From assembly GCA_034769895.1 (NCBI GenBank), contig CM068375.1, forward strand, positions 253,001,542-253,065,541: 64,000 nucleotides of DNA. Reading direction: 5' to 3'. This document shows positions 9,465-21,002 of the stretch, piece by piece. The notes under the pieces were generated by a model. That model worked only from the letters and a program-made list of their open reading frames with translations, was not told the DNA's origin and made no database searches. Positions within the stretch are counted from its first letter, which is position 1. Each line of letters opens with the position of its first letter. A program made the translations under genes and the position numbers. The stretch is from Magicicada septendecula (taxonomy: Eukaryota > Arthropoda > Insecta > Hemiptera > Cicadidae).

Positions 9465-12091
9465 ATGTACACAAACAACATAACCACAATTCCATATAAC
9501 CACATTACCAAATTGTTAAACAAATTTCAAACACGAAAAAAACAACTAATGAACACAAACATGAACATATACTTCAATAGACAATGCCAAAAACATAAAT
9601 TAACACCTAAATACATCAACATAAACACAAACAACAAAAATATGACTGTACAAAAACTATAAAACAAGCACAAAGGCTATGGATACAAAACGAAATTAAT
9701 CAATTATACAGTAAGAAAAATAGCATAACACTAGACATATACAAACTACACTTAGAGCTAACAAGTTTATTACATCCAATCACTTGGAATAATAAATACA
9801 ATAACATAGAAAATAAAATAAGATTTGAAAAAACAAAAAGACTTATACAATCAACAAAAAACTTAACACATTAAAACAACAAAACAAAAATCAAGAACAA
9901 AAAACAAAAATAAACACACATTTTACCCTCGAACCATTAACCTTAGCAATACAGAATTTAACAAAAAAGAAACAGAATATTTAAACAATATGTCAAAAAC
10001 TAACATAACCCAAAATGCAAACAAAAATCTAGAAAATTTAATAGTAGAAACAGAATTTGCCATTAACCTAATAAAAGACAATATACAAGAAGAAAAAAGA
10101 ACAGAAGCAACACATATAATTAAAAAAATAATCACTAGCGAAATGAAAAACAAAGATAAACAAAAGAAAAACAATAAAACAATAAAAGAAATTAAAAATA
10201 AAGTAAAGAACAATAATTTAATAATAACTAAAGCAGACAAAAGTCAAGCAACAGTAATCATCGATAAAGCAGACTACATCAAAAAAACCGAAGACTTCAT
10301 CAACAATAATAAATGCGTACAACTAGATAAAAACCCAACAGAAAACTATCTTAAACAAACAATAAAACTAATAAAAACAACTAAAAACTTTTTCAACAAT
10401 AAAAACATAGACATATATATAAACAATAATCCAGAACCACCTAAAATGAATAGCCTAATAAAAATACACAAATTAAATAACCCAATACGACCATTAATCA
10501 ATTTCAAAAAAGCTCCTACATACAAAAAAGCAAAAATAATAGCACAAAAACTAAAAAGTAACCATCTAACAAATAACCATCATAACATAAAAAATACATA
10601 CGAATTAATAAACAAACTAAAAATAATAAATATAAATGAAAATACATTTTTCACATTATATAACGTAACAAACATGTACACTAATATCCCAGTAGAAGAA
10701 ACAATTGACATAATAATAAACAAACTTAAAGAACAAAATGAAAACAAACAATATATAACCGAAATAAAAAATAGTCTCCAACTAATACTAAAACAAAATT
10801 ACTTTGAATTTAATAGCAAAATTTATCAACAGAAAGAAGGTTTAGCAATGGGATCACCATTATCAAGCATAATAGCAGAAATATTCCTACAACACATAGA
10901 CACCAAAATACAAAATATCATAAAAACACATGACCCAAATGGCATATGGATAAGATATGCAGATGATGGACTATATGTATCAAATAACAAAAACACAAAT
11001 GCAGAGAACATACTGAAACAAATCAATAACATACATCCCAAAATACAATTCACAGAAGAAAAAGAAAAACATAACAAAATCAACTATTTAGACATAACCA
11101 TCACAAGATATAACAAACACATACAATATGCAATATATAGAAAACCAACTTCCACTAACATCATTATACCTAACCATTCTGATCACCCACCACAACATAA
11201 AATGGCAGCATTTTATTCGTTATTTAACAGAATGTACAAAATACCCCTAAACAAACGAGAAACTGAATAAGAAAGAAATATAATATACCAAATTGGTTAT
11301 GCAAATGGATACAATAAAAATACTATGATCAAAATAGAAAATAAAATCAAATACAAAATAAAAACTGAACAATTAAGAATTAATCAAACTGAACAACACA
11401 TAAATAATAACAACAACAAAAAATGGGCCACATTCACATATATAAATAATAAAATGACAAAACTAACAAAACTATTTAAAAACACAGATATAAAAATAGC
11501 ATACAAAACTAATAAAAATAAATTACAAAATCTAAATAGCTCACATAACAAAGATAATACAACAACCAACAGTATATAAAAAATTGAGTGCCAAGATTGC
11601 AATAAATGTTATATAGGACAAACAAAAAAACAGCTGAAAAAACGTTATTTTGAACACCTAAATGCATACAAAAACCAGATATATATAAATACAATTTAGC
11701 CACACATGCAATAAACACAGGACATGAATTCCAAGACATAAACAATGTAACACTAATAAAACATATACCACACAAAGGCACCATAATGAACATTTGGGAA
11801 AATTTACAGATTTACAAACATAAAACACAAAACAAACTAATACCAGAACAAATACAAATCAATACAAAAAATGACACAATATTCAAAGCACTCAACATCG
11901 AAAATACACAAAATACAAAAACAGATACCACAGCCACACACAATAATGCAACTTTAAAAGACCAAAGACCAACAAACTGCTTAATAACATCCAGAAGCCA
12001 ACACACAAATAATTCACCAGAAACAAGATGGCGAAGGCTGAAGATGAGAGTACAGGAACTCTCGAAACATGTTCCACAAATAGAAAAATAA
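9465..12091 (+). pseudogene. E4: degenerate Penelope-like polyprotein, type C
   Basis: The N-terminal frame is open for 65 aa (9465-9662; codon 17 is TTG, Leu), then shifted by the five-A run. One further A is missing near 9900. The RT frame is intact for 426 aa because the C at ACTAGCGAAATG is present, but motif A has Asn for Asp. TAA follows ETE at 11268-11270. GIY reads Ser-Ile-TAA and the EN frame is broken. It shares NFFNN, ELINKL and MTVQKL with E7 only. Confidence 0.88.
9990..11270 (+). CDS. E4 reverse transcriptase, 426-aa open frame
   Basis: One of the longest continuous RT frames in the window. Residues 79-97 hold ITKADKS..DKADYI; 153-179 NSLIKIHK..APTYK; 222-234 motif A TLYNVTNMYTNIP with Asn225 at the catalytic Asp position; 284-292 motif B GLAMGSPLS; 323-326 motif C YADD; 384-389 RKPTST, followed by the HP..K..FYSLFNRMY thumb segment. 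The frame continues upstream of this ATG through FYPRTINLS, a typical PLE lead-in, so the true domain starts earlier. The lost Asp argues against activity. Confidence 0.87.
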   Translation: MSKTNITQNANKNLENLIVETEFAINLIKDNIQEEKRTEATHIIKKIITSEMKNKDKQKKNNKTIKEIKNKVKNNNLIITKADKSQATVIIDKADYIKKTEDFINNNKCVQLDKNPTENYLKQTIKLIKTTKNFFNNKNIDIYINNNPEPPKMNSLIKIHKLNNPIRPLINFKKAPTYKKAKIIAQKLKSNHLTNNHHNIKNTYELINKLKIININENTFFTLYNVTNMYTNIPVEETIDIIINKLKEQNENKQYITEIKNSLQLILKQNYFEFNSKIYQQKEGLAMGSPLSSIIAEIFLQHIDTKIQNIIKTHDPNGIWIRYADDGLYVSNNKNTNAENILKQINNIHPKIQFTEEKEKHNKINYLDITITRYNKHIQYAIYRKPTSTNIIIPNHSDHPPQHKMAAFYSLFNRMYKIPLNKRETE

Positions 12092-12098
12092 CATCTTG
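12024..12098 (+). ncRNA. Hammerhead ribozyme-like element, E5
   Basis: As E1; predicted cleavage after 12073. Confidence 0.72.
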
Positions 12099-12348
12099 AG
12101 GTAAATTTATATATAAATATTAAATGTATTATATACATCAAGAAACGGACTGTAGCAGAAAGTGATTGAAATAATATAACCATACAAGGTAAATAAGCCT
12201 ACAGTGAAAAAACGAAAAGTGAGGTTATAAAACAAATGCAAAAACAAAAGTGTATAGTGAAAAAAATAGTGAAGTGAATATCAAATTAAGTGAAATCAAC
12301 TACCAAATAACGGATAACAAATCATCTCTCACATAAATATACATTAAC

Positions 12349-14975
12349 ATGTACACAAACAACATAACCACAATTCCATATAACCTCATTACCAAATAGT
12401 TAAACAAATTTCAAACACGAAAAAAACAACTAATGAACACAAACATGAACATATACTTCAATAGACAATGCCAAAAACATAAATTAACACCTAAATACAT
12501 CAACATAAACACAAACAACAAAAATATGACTGCACAAAAACTATAAAACAAGCACAAAGGCTATGGATACAAAACGAAATTAATCAATTATACAGTAAGA
12601 AAAATAGCATAACACTAGACATATACAAACTACACTTAGAGCTAACAAGTTTATTACATCCAATCACTTGGAATAATAAATACAATAACATAGAAAATAA
12701 AATAAGATTTGAAAAAACAAAAAGACTTATACAATCAACAAAAAACTTAACACATTAAAACAACAAAACAAAAATCAAGAACAAAAAAACAAAAATAAAC
12801 ACACATTTTACCCTCGAACCATTAACCTTAGCAATACAGAATTTAACAAAAAAGAAACAGAATATTTAAACAATATGTCAAAAACTAACATAACCCAAAA
12901 TGCAAACAAAAATCTAGAAAATTTAATAGTAGAAACAGAATTTGCCATTAACCTAATAAAAGACAATATACAAGAAGAAAAAAGAACAGAAGCAACACAT
13001 ATAATTAAAAAAATAATCACTAGGAAATGAAAAACAAAGATAAACAAAAGAAAAACAATAAAACAATAAAAGAAATTAAAAATAAAGTAAAGAACAATAA
13101 TTTAATAATAACTAAAGCAGACAAAAGTCAAGCAACAGTAATCATCGATAAAGCAGACTACATCAAAAAAACCGAAGACTTCATCAACAATAATAAATGC
13201 GTACAACTAGATAAAAACCCAACAGAAAACTATCTTAAACAAACAATAAAACTAATAAAAACAACTAAAAACATTTTCAACAATAAAAACATAGACATAT
13301 ATATAAACAATAATCCAGAACCACCTAAAATGAATAGCCTAATAAAAATACACAAATTAAACAACCCAATACGACCATTAATCAATTTCAAAAAAGCTCC
13401 TACATACAAAAAAGCAAAAATAATAGCACAAAAACTAAAAAGTAACCATCTAAGAAATAACCATCATAACATAAAAAATACATACGAATTAATAGACAAA
13501 CTAAAAATAATAAATATAAATGAAAATACATTTTTCACATCATATAACGTAACAAACATGTACACTAATATCCCAGTAGAAGAAACAATTGACATAATAA
13601 TAAACAAACTTAAAGAACAAAATGAAAACAAACAATATATAACCGAAATAAAAAATAGTCTCCAACTAATACTAAAACAAAATTACTTTGAATTTAATAG
13701 CAAAATTTATCAACAGAAAGAAGGTTTAGCAATGGGATCACCATTATCAAGCATAATAGCAGAAATATTCCTACAACACATAGACACCAAAATACAAAAT
13801 ATCATAAAAACACATGACCCAAATGGCATATGGATAAGATATGCAGATGATGGACTATATGTATCAAATAACAAAAACACAAATGCAGAGAACATACTGA
13901 AACAAATCAATAACAAACATCCCAAAATACAATTCACAGAAGAAAAAGAAAAACATAACAAAATCAACTATTTAGACATAACCATCACAAGATATAACAA
14001 ACACATACAATATGCAATATATAGAAAACCAACTTCCACTAACATCATTATACCTAACCATTCTGATCACCCACCACAACATAAAATGGCAGCATTTTAT
14101 TCGTTATTTAGCAGAATGTACAAAATACCCCTAAACAAACGAGAAACTGAATAAGAAAGAAATATAATATACCAAATTGGTTATGCAAATGGATACAATA
14201 AAAATACTATGATCAAAATAGAAAATAAAATCAAATACAAAATAAAAACTGAACAATTAAGAATTAATCAAACTGAACAACACATAAATAATAACAACAA
14301 CAAAAAATGGGCCACATTCACATATATAAATAATAAAATGACAAAACTAACAAAACTATTTAAAAACACAGATATAAAAATAGCATACAAAACTAATAAA
14401 AATAAATTACAAAATCTAAATAGCTCACATAACAAAGATAATACAACAACCAACAGTATATAAAAAATTGAGTGCCAAGATTGCAATAAATGTTATATAG
14501 GACAAACAAAAAAACAGCTGAAAAAACGTTATTTTGAACACCTAAATGCATACAAAAACCAGATATATATAAATACAATTTAGCCACACATGCAATAAAC
14601 ACAGGACATGAATTCCAAGACATAACCAATGTAACACTAATAAAACATATACCACACAAAGGCACCATAATGAACATTTGGGAAAATTTACAGATTTACA
14701 AACATAAAACACAAAACAAACTAATACCAGAACAAATACAAATCAATACAAAAAATGACACAATATTCAAAGCACTCAACATCGAAAATACACAAAATAC
14801 AAAAACAGATACCACAGCCACACACAATAATGCAACTTTAAAAGACCAAAGACCAACAAACTGCTTAATAACATCCAGAAGCCAACACACAAATAATTCA
14901 CCAGAAACAAGATGGCGAAGGCTGAAGATGAGAGTACAGGAACTCTCGAAACATGTTCCACAAATAGAAAAATAA
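12349..14975 (+). pseudogene. E5: degenerate Penelope-like polyprotein, type A
   Basis: Near copy of E1, which lies 11540 bp (four units) upstream. It has the TAG at codon 17, the five-A run, the C deletion, motif A Asn, Ser-Ile-TAA at the GIY motif, and the private KQINNKH and FSRMY residues. Its neighbours E6 and E7 repeat the B and C types that follow E1. Confidence 0.88.
13027..14154 (+). CDS. E5 reverse transcriptase core, 375-aa open frame
   Basis: Same protein as the E1 RT frame: PLE N-terminal signature, finger region, motif A with Asn (SYNVTNMYT), motif B GLAMGSPLSS, YADD, RKPTST thumb. Catalysis is not expected because of the motif A change. Confidence 0.84.
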   Translation: MKNKDKQKKNNKTIKEIKNKVKNNNLIITKADKSQATVIIDKADYIKKTEDFINNNKCVQLDKNPTENYLKQTIKLIKTTKNIFNNKNIDIYINNNPEPPKMNSLIKIHKLNNPIRPLINFKKAPTYKKAKIIAQKLKSNHLRNNHHNIKNTYELIDKLKIININENTFFTSYNVTNMYTNIPVEETIDIIINKLKEQNENKQYITEIKNSLQLILKQNYFEFNSKIYQQKEGLAMGSPLSSIIAEIFLQHIDTKIQNIIKTHDPNGIWIRYADDGLYVSNNKNTNAENILKQINNKHPKIQFTEEKEKHNKINYLDITITRYNKHIQYAIYRKPTSTNIIIPNHSDHPPQHKMAAFYSLFSRMYKIPLNKRETE

Positions 14976-14982
14976 CATCTTG
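14908..14982 (+). ncRNA. Hammerhead ribozyme-like element, E6
   Basis: As E1; predicted cleavage after 14957. Confidence 0.72.
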
Positions 14983-15910
14983 AGGTAAATTTATATATAA
15001 ATATTAAATGTATTATATACATCAAGAAACGGACTGTAGCAGAAAGTGATTGAAATAATATAACCATACAAGGTAAATAAGCCTACAGTGAAAAAACGAA
15101 AAGTGAGGTTATAAAACAAATGCAAAAACAAAAGTGTATAGTGAAAAAAATAGTGAAGTGAATATCAAATTAAGTGAAATCAACTACCAAATAACGGATA
15201 ACAAATCATCTCTCACATAAATATACATTAACATGTACACAAACAACATAACCACAATTCCATATAACCTCATTACCAAATAGTTAAACAAATTTCAAAC
15301 ACGAAAAAAACAACTAATGAACACAAACATGAACATATACTTCAATAGACAATGCCAAAAACATAAATTAACACCTAAATACATCAACATAAACACAAAC
15401 AACAAAAATATGACTGCACAAAAACTATAAAACAAGCACAAAGGCTATGGATACAAAACGAAATTAATCAATTATACAGTAAGAAAAATAGCATAACACT
15501 AGACATATACAAACTACACTTAGAGCTAACAAGTTTATTACATCCAATCACTTGGAATAATAAATACAATAACATAGAAAATAAAATAAGATTTGAAAAA
15601 ACAAAAAGACTTATACAATCAACAAAAAACTTAACACATTAAAACAACAAAACAAAAATCAAGAACAAAAAAACAAAAATAAACACACATTTTACCCTCG
15701 AACCATTAACCTTAGCAATACAGAATTTAACAAAAAAGAAACAGAATATTTAAACAATATGTCAAAAACTAACATAACCCAAAATGCAAACAAAAATCTA
15801 GAAAATTTAATAGTAGAAACAGAATTTGCCATTAACCTAATAAAAGACAATATACAAGAAGAAAAAAGAACAGAAGCAACACATATAATTAAAAAAATAA
15901 TCACTAGGAA

Positions 15911-16192
15911 ATGAAAAACAAAGATAAACAAAAGAAAAACAATAAAACAATAAAAGAAATTAAAAATAAAGTAAAGAACAATAATTTAATAATAACTAAA
16001 GCAGACAAGAGTCAAGCAACAATAATCATCGATAAAGCAGACTACATCAAAAAAACCGAAGACTTCATCAACAATAATAAATGCGTACAACTAGATAAAA
16101 ACCCAACAGAAAACTATCTTAAACAAACAATAAAACTAATAAAAACAACTAAAAACATTTTCAACAATAAAAACATAGACATATATATATAA
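15911..16192 (+). CDS. E6 N-terminal RT fragment, 93 aa
   Basis: Identical in protein sequence to the E2 and E3 fragments. It carries KADKSQATIIIDKADYI and ends in the expanded TA run. Confidence 0.72.
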   Translation: MKNKDKQKKNNKTIKEIKNKVKNNNLIITKADKSQATIIIDKADYIKKTEDFINNNKCVQLDKNPTENYLKQTIKLIKTTKNIFNNKNIDIYI

Positions 16193-16215
16193 ACAATAAT
16201 CCAGAACTACCTAAA

Positions 16216-17040
16216 ATGAATAGCCTAATAAAAACACACAAATTAAACAACCCAATACGACCATTAATCAATTTCAAAAAAGCTCCTACATACAAAATAG
16301 CAAAAATAATAGCACAAAAACTAAAAAGTAACCATCTAAGAAATAACCATCATAACATAAAAAATACATACGAATTAATAGACAAACTAAAAATAATAAA
16401 TATAAATGAAAATACATTTTTCACATCATATGACATAACAAACATGTACACTAATATCGCAGTAGAAGAAACAATTGACATAATAATAAACAAACTTAAA
16501 GAACAAAATGAAAACAAACAATATATAACCGAAATAAAAAATAGTCTCCAACTAATACTAAAACAAAATTACTTTGAATTTAATAGCAAAATTTATCAAC
16601 AGAAAGAAGGTTTAGCAATGGGATCACCATTATCAAGCATAATAGCAGAAATATTCCTACAACACATAGACACCAAAATACAAAATATCATAAAAACACA
16701 TGACCCAAATGGCATATGGATAAGATATGCAGATGATGGACTATATGTATCAAATAACAAAAACACAAATGCAGAGAACATACTGAATCAAATCAATAAC
16801 ATACATCCCAAAATACAATTCACAGAAGAAAAAGAAAAACATAACAAAATCAACTATTTAGACATAACCATCACAAGATATAACAAACACATACAATATG
16901 CAATATATAGAAAACCAACTTCCACTAACATCATTATACCTAACCATACTGATCACCCACCACAACATAAAATGGCAGCATTTTATTCGTTATTTAACAG
17001 AATGTACAAAATACCCCTAAACAAACGAGAAACTGAATAA
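16216..17040 (+). CDS. E6 RT core, 274 aa, Asp retained, Pro82 to Ala
   Basis: Motif A SYDITNMYTNIA, motif B GLAMGSPLSS, motif C YADD and RKPTST thumb are present. The Pro that ends motif A in all other units is Ala here (CCA to GCA near 16459). It ends at the shared TAA after ETE. Confidence 0.8.
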   Translation: MNSLIKTHKLNNPIRPLINFKKAPTYKIAKIIAQKLKSNHLRNNHHNIKNTYELIDKLKIININENTFFTSYDITNMYTNIAVEETIDIIINKLKEQNENKQYITEIKNSLQLILKQNYFEFNSKIYQQKEGLAMGSPLSSIIAEIFLQHIDTKIQNIIKTHDPNGIWIRYADDGLYVSNNKNTNAENILNQINNIHPKIQFTEEKEKHNKINYLDITITRYNKHIQYAIYRKPTSTNIIIPNHTDHPPQHKMAAFYSLFNRMYKIPLNKRETE

Positions 17041-17793
17041 GAAAGAAATATAATATACCAAATTGGTTATGCAAATGGATACAATAAAAATACTATGATC
17101 AAAATAGAAAATAAAATCAAATACAAAATAAAAACTGAACAATTAAGAATTAATCAAACTGAACAACACATAAATAATAACAACAACAAAAAATGGGCCA
17201 CATTCACATATATAAATAATAAAATGACAAAACTAACAAAACTATTTAAAAACACAGATATAAAAATAGCATACAAAACTAATAAAAATAAATTACAAAA
17301 TCTAAATAGCTCACATAACAAAGATAATACAACAACCAACGGTATATAAAAAATTGAGTGCCAAGATTGCAATAAATGTTATATAGGACAAACAAAAAAA
17401 CAGCTGAAAAAACGTTATTTTGAACACCTAAATGCATACAAAAACCAGATATATATAAATACAATTTAGCCACACATGCAATAAACACAGGACATGAATT
17501 CCAAGACATAACCAATGTAACACTAATAAAACATATACCACACAAAGGCACCATAATGAACATTTGGGAAAATTTACAGATTTACAAACATAAAACACAA
17601 AACAAACTAATACCAGAACAAATACAAATCAATACAAAAAATGACACAATATTCAAAGCACTCAACATCGAAAATACACAAAATACAAAAACAGATACCA
17701 CAGCCACACACAATAATGCAACTTTAAAAGACCAAAGACCAACAAACTGCTTAATAACATCCAGAAGCCAACACACAAATAATTCACCAGAAA

Positions 17794-17868
17794 CAAGATG
17801 GCGAAAGCTGAAGATGAGAGTACAGGAACTCTCGAAACATGTTCCACAAATAGAAAAATAACATCTTG
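17794..17868 (+). ncRNA. Hammerhead ribozyme-like element, E7 (inner stem I mismatch)
   Basis: Same GG to AG change as in E4; otherwise as E1. Predicted cleavage after 17843. Confidence 0.65.
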
Positions 17869-18118
17869 AGGTAAATTTATATATAAATATTAAATGTATT
17901 ATATACATCAAGAAACGGACTGTAGCAGAAAGTGATTGAAATAATATAACCATACAAGGTAAATAAGCCTACAGTGAAAAAACGAAAAGTGAGGTTATAA
18001 AACAAATGCAAAAACAAAAGTGTATAGTGAAAAAAATAGTGAAGTGAATATCAAATTAAGTGAAATCAACTACCAAATAACGGATAACAAATCATCTCTC
18101 ACATAAATATACATTAAC

Positions 18119-20745
18119 ATGTACACAAACAACATAACCACAATTCCATATAACCACATTACCAAATTGTTAAACAAATTTCAAACACGAAAAAAACAAC
18201 TAATGAACACAAACATGAACATATACTTCAATAGACAATGCCAAAAACATAAATTAACACCTAAATACATCAACATAAACACAAACAACAAAAATATGAC
18301 TGTACAAAAACTATAAAACAAGCACAAAGGCTATGGATACAAAACGAAATTAATCAATTATACAGTAAGAAAAATAGCATAACACTAGACATATACAAAC
18401 TACACTTAGAGCTAACAAGTTTATTACATCCAATCACTTGGAATAATAAATACAATAACATAGAAAATAAAATAAGATTTGAAAAAACAAAAAGACTTAT
18501 ACAATCAACAAAAAACTTAACACATTAAAACAACAAAACAAAAATCAAGAACAAAAAACAAAAATAAACACACATTTTACCCTCGAACCATTAACCTTAG
18601 CAATACAGAATTTAACAAAAAAGAAACAGAATATTTAAACAATATGTCAAAAACTAACATAACCCAAAATGCAAACAAAAATCTAGAAAATTTAATAGTA
18701 GAAACAGAATTTGCCATTAACCTAATAAAAGACAATATACAAGAAGAAAAAAGAACAGAAGCAACACATATAATTAAAAAAATAATCACTAGCGAAATGA
18801 AAAACAAAGATAAACAAAAGAAAAACAATAAAACAATAAAAGAAATTAAAAATAAAGTAAAGAACAATAATTTAATAATAACTAAAGCAGACAAAAGTCA
18901 AGCAACAGTAATCATCGATAAAGCAGACTACATCAAAAAAACCGAAGACTTCATCAACAATAATAAATGCGTACAACTAGATAAAAACCCAACAGAAAAC
19001 TATCTTAAACAAACAATAAAACTAATAAAAACAACTAAAAACTTTTTCAACAATAAAAACATAGACATATATATAAACAATAATCCAGAACCACCTAAAA
19101 TGAATAGCCTAATAAAAATACACAAATTAAATAACCCAATACGACCATTAATCAATTTCAAAAAAGCTCCTACATACAAAAAAGCAAAAATAATAGCACA
19201 AAAACTAAAAAGTAACCATCTAACAAATAACCATCATAACATAAAAAATACATACGAATTAATAAACAAACTAAAAATAATAAATATAAATGAAAATACA
19301 TTTTTCACATTATATAACGTAACAAACATGTACACTAATATCCCAGTAGAAGAAACAATTGACATAATAATAAACAAACTTAAAGAACAAAATGAAAACA
19401 AACAATATATAACCGAAATAAAAAATAGTCTCCAACTAATACTAAAACAAAATTACTTTGAATTTAATAGCAAAATTTATCAACAGAAAGAAGGTTTAGC
19501 AATGGGATCACCATTATCAAGCATAATAGCAGAAATATTCCTACAACACATAGACACCAAAATACAAAATATCATAAAAACACATGACCCAAATGGCATA
19601 TGGATAAGATATGCAGATGATGGACTATATGTATCAAATAACAAAAACACAAATGCAGAGAACATACTGAAACAAATCAATAACATACATCCCAAAATAC
19701 AATTCACAGAAGAAAAAGAAAAACATAACAAAATCAACTATTTAGACATAACCATCACAAGATATAACAAACACATACAATATGCAATATATAGAAAACC
19801 AACTTCCACTAACATCATTATACCTAACCATTCTGATCACCCACCACAACATAAAATGGCAGCATTTTATTCGTTATTTAACAGAATGTACAAAATACCC
19901 CTAAACAAACGAGAAACTGAATAAGAAAGAAATATAATATACCAAATTGGTTATGCAAATGGATACAATAAAAATACTATGATCAAAATAGAAAATAAAA
20001 TCAAATACAAAATAAAAACTGAACAATTAAGAATTAATCAAACTGAACAACACATAAATAATAACAACAACAAAAAATGGGCCACATTCACATATATAAA
20101 TAATAAAATGACAAAACTAACAAAACTATTTAAAAACACAGATATAAAAATAGCATACAAAACTAATAAAAATAAATTACAAAATCTAAATAGCTCACAT
20201 AACAAAGATAATACAACAACCAACAGTATATAAAAAATTGAGTGCCAAGATTGCAATAAATGTTATATAGGACAAACAAAAAAACAGCTGAAAAAACGTT
20301 ATTTTGAACACCTAAATGCATACAAAAACCAGATATATATAAATACAATTTAGCCACACATGCAATAAACACAGGACATGAATTCCAAGACATAACCAAT
20401 GTAACACTAATAAAACATATACCACACAAAGGCACCATAATGAACATTTGGGAAAATTTACAGATTTACAAACATAAAACACAAAACAAACTAATACCAG
20501 AACAAATACAAATCAATACAAAAAATGACACAATATTCAAAGCACTCAAAATCGAAAATACACAAAATACAAAAACAGATACCACAGCCACACACAATAA
20601 TGCAACTTTAAAAGACCAAAGACCAACAAACTGCTTAATAACATCCAGAAGCCAACACACAAATAATTCACCAGAAACAAGATGGCGAAGGCTGAAGATG
20701 AGAGTACAGGAACTCTCGAAACATGTTCCACAAATAGAAAAATAA
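18119..20745 (+). pseudogene. E7: degenerate Penelope-like polyprotein, type C
   Basis: Near copy of E4, 8654 bp (three units) upstream. It has the 65-aa N-terminal frame (18119-18316) ending MTVQKL, the missing A before the RT, the 426-aa RT frame with motif A Asn, Ser-Ile-TAA and a broken EN. The downstream EN tail has ALKIEN instead of ALNIEN, which also marks E8. Confidence 0.88.
18644..19924 (+). CDS. E7 reverse transcriptase, 426-aa open frame
   Basis: Same protein as the E4 RT frame, with private NFFNN and ELINKL. Domain order and motif positions are as in E4, with Asn225 at the catalytic Asp of motif A. Confidence 0.86.
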   Translation: MSKTNITQNANKNLENLIVETEFAINLIKDNIQEEKRTEATHIIKKIITSEMKNKDKQKKNNKTIKEIKNKVKNNNLIITKADKSQATVIIDKADYIKKTEDFINNNKCVQLDKNPTENYLKQTIKLIKTTKNFFNNKNIDIYINNNPEPPKMNSLIKIHKLNNPIRPLINFKKAPTYKKAKIIAQKLKSNHLTNNHHNIKNTYELINKLKIININENTFFTLYNVTNMYTNIPVEETIDIIINKLKEQNENKQYITEIKNSLQLILKQNYFEFNSKIYQQKEGLAMGSPLSSIIAEIFLQHIDTKIQNIIKTHDPNGIWIRYADDGLYVSNNKNTNAENILKQINNIHPKIQFTEEKEKHNKINYLDITITRYNKHIQYAIYRKPTSTNIIIPNHSDHPPQHKMAAFYSLFNRMYKIPLNKRETE

Positions 20746-20752
20746 CATCTTG
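20678..20752 (+). ncRNA. Hammerhead ribozyme-like element, E8
   Basis: As E1; predicted cleavage after 20727. Confidence 0.72.
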
Positions 20753-21002
20753 AGGTAAATTTATATATAAATATTAAATGTATTATATACATCAAGAAAC
20801 GGACTGTAGCAGAAAGTGATTGAAATAATATAACCATACAAGGTAAATAAGCCTACAGTGAAAAAACGAAAAGTGAGGTTATAAAACAAATGCAAAAACA
20901 AAAGTGTATAGTGAAAAAAATAGTGAAGTGAATATCAAATTAAGTGAAATCAACTACCAAATAACGGATAACAAATCATCTCTCACATAAATATACATTA
21001 AC

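Larger units (their letters stand above)
15233..17861 (+). pseudogene. E6: degenerate Penelope-like polyprotein, type B
   Basis: Same lesion set as E3: TAG at codon 17, five-A run, C deletion, TA expansion splitting the RT, Gly-Ile-TAA, broken EN. Motif A Asp is retained. A private substitution changes TNIP to TNIA in motif A. Confidence 0.88.
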
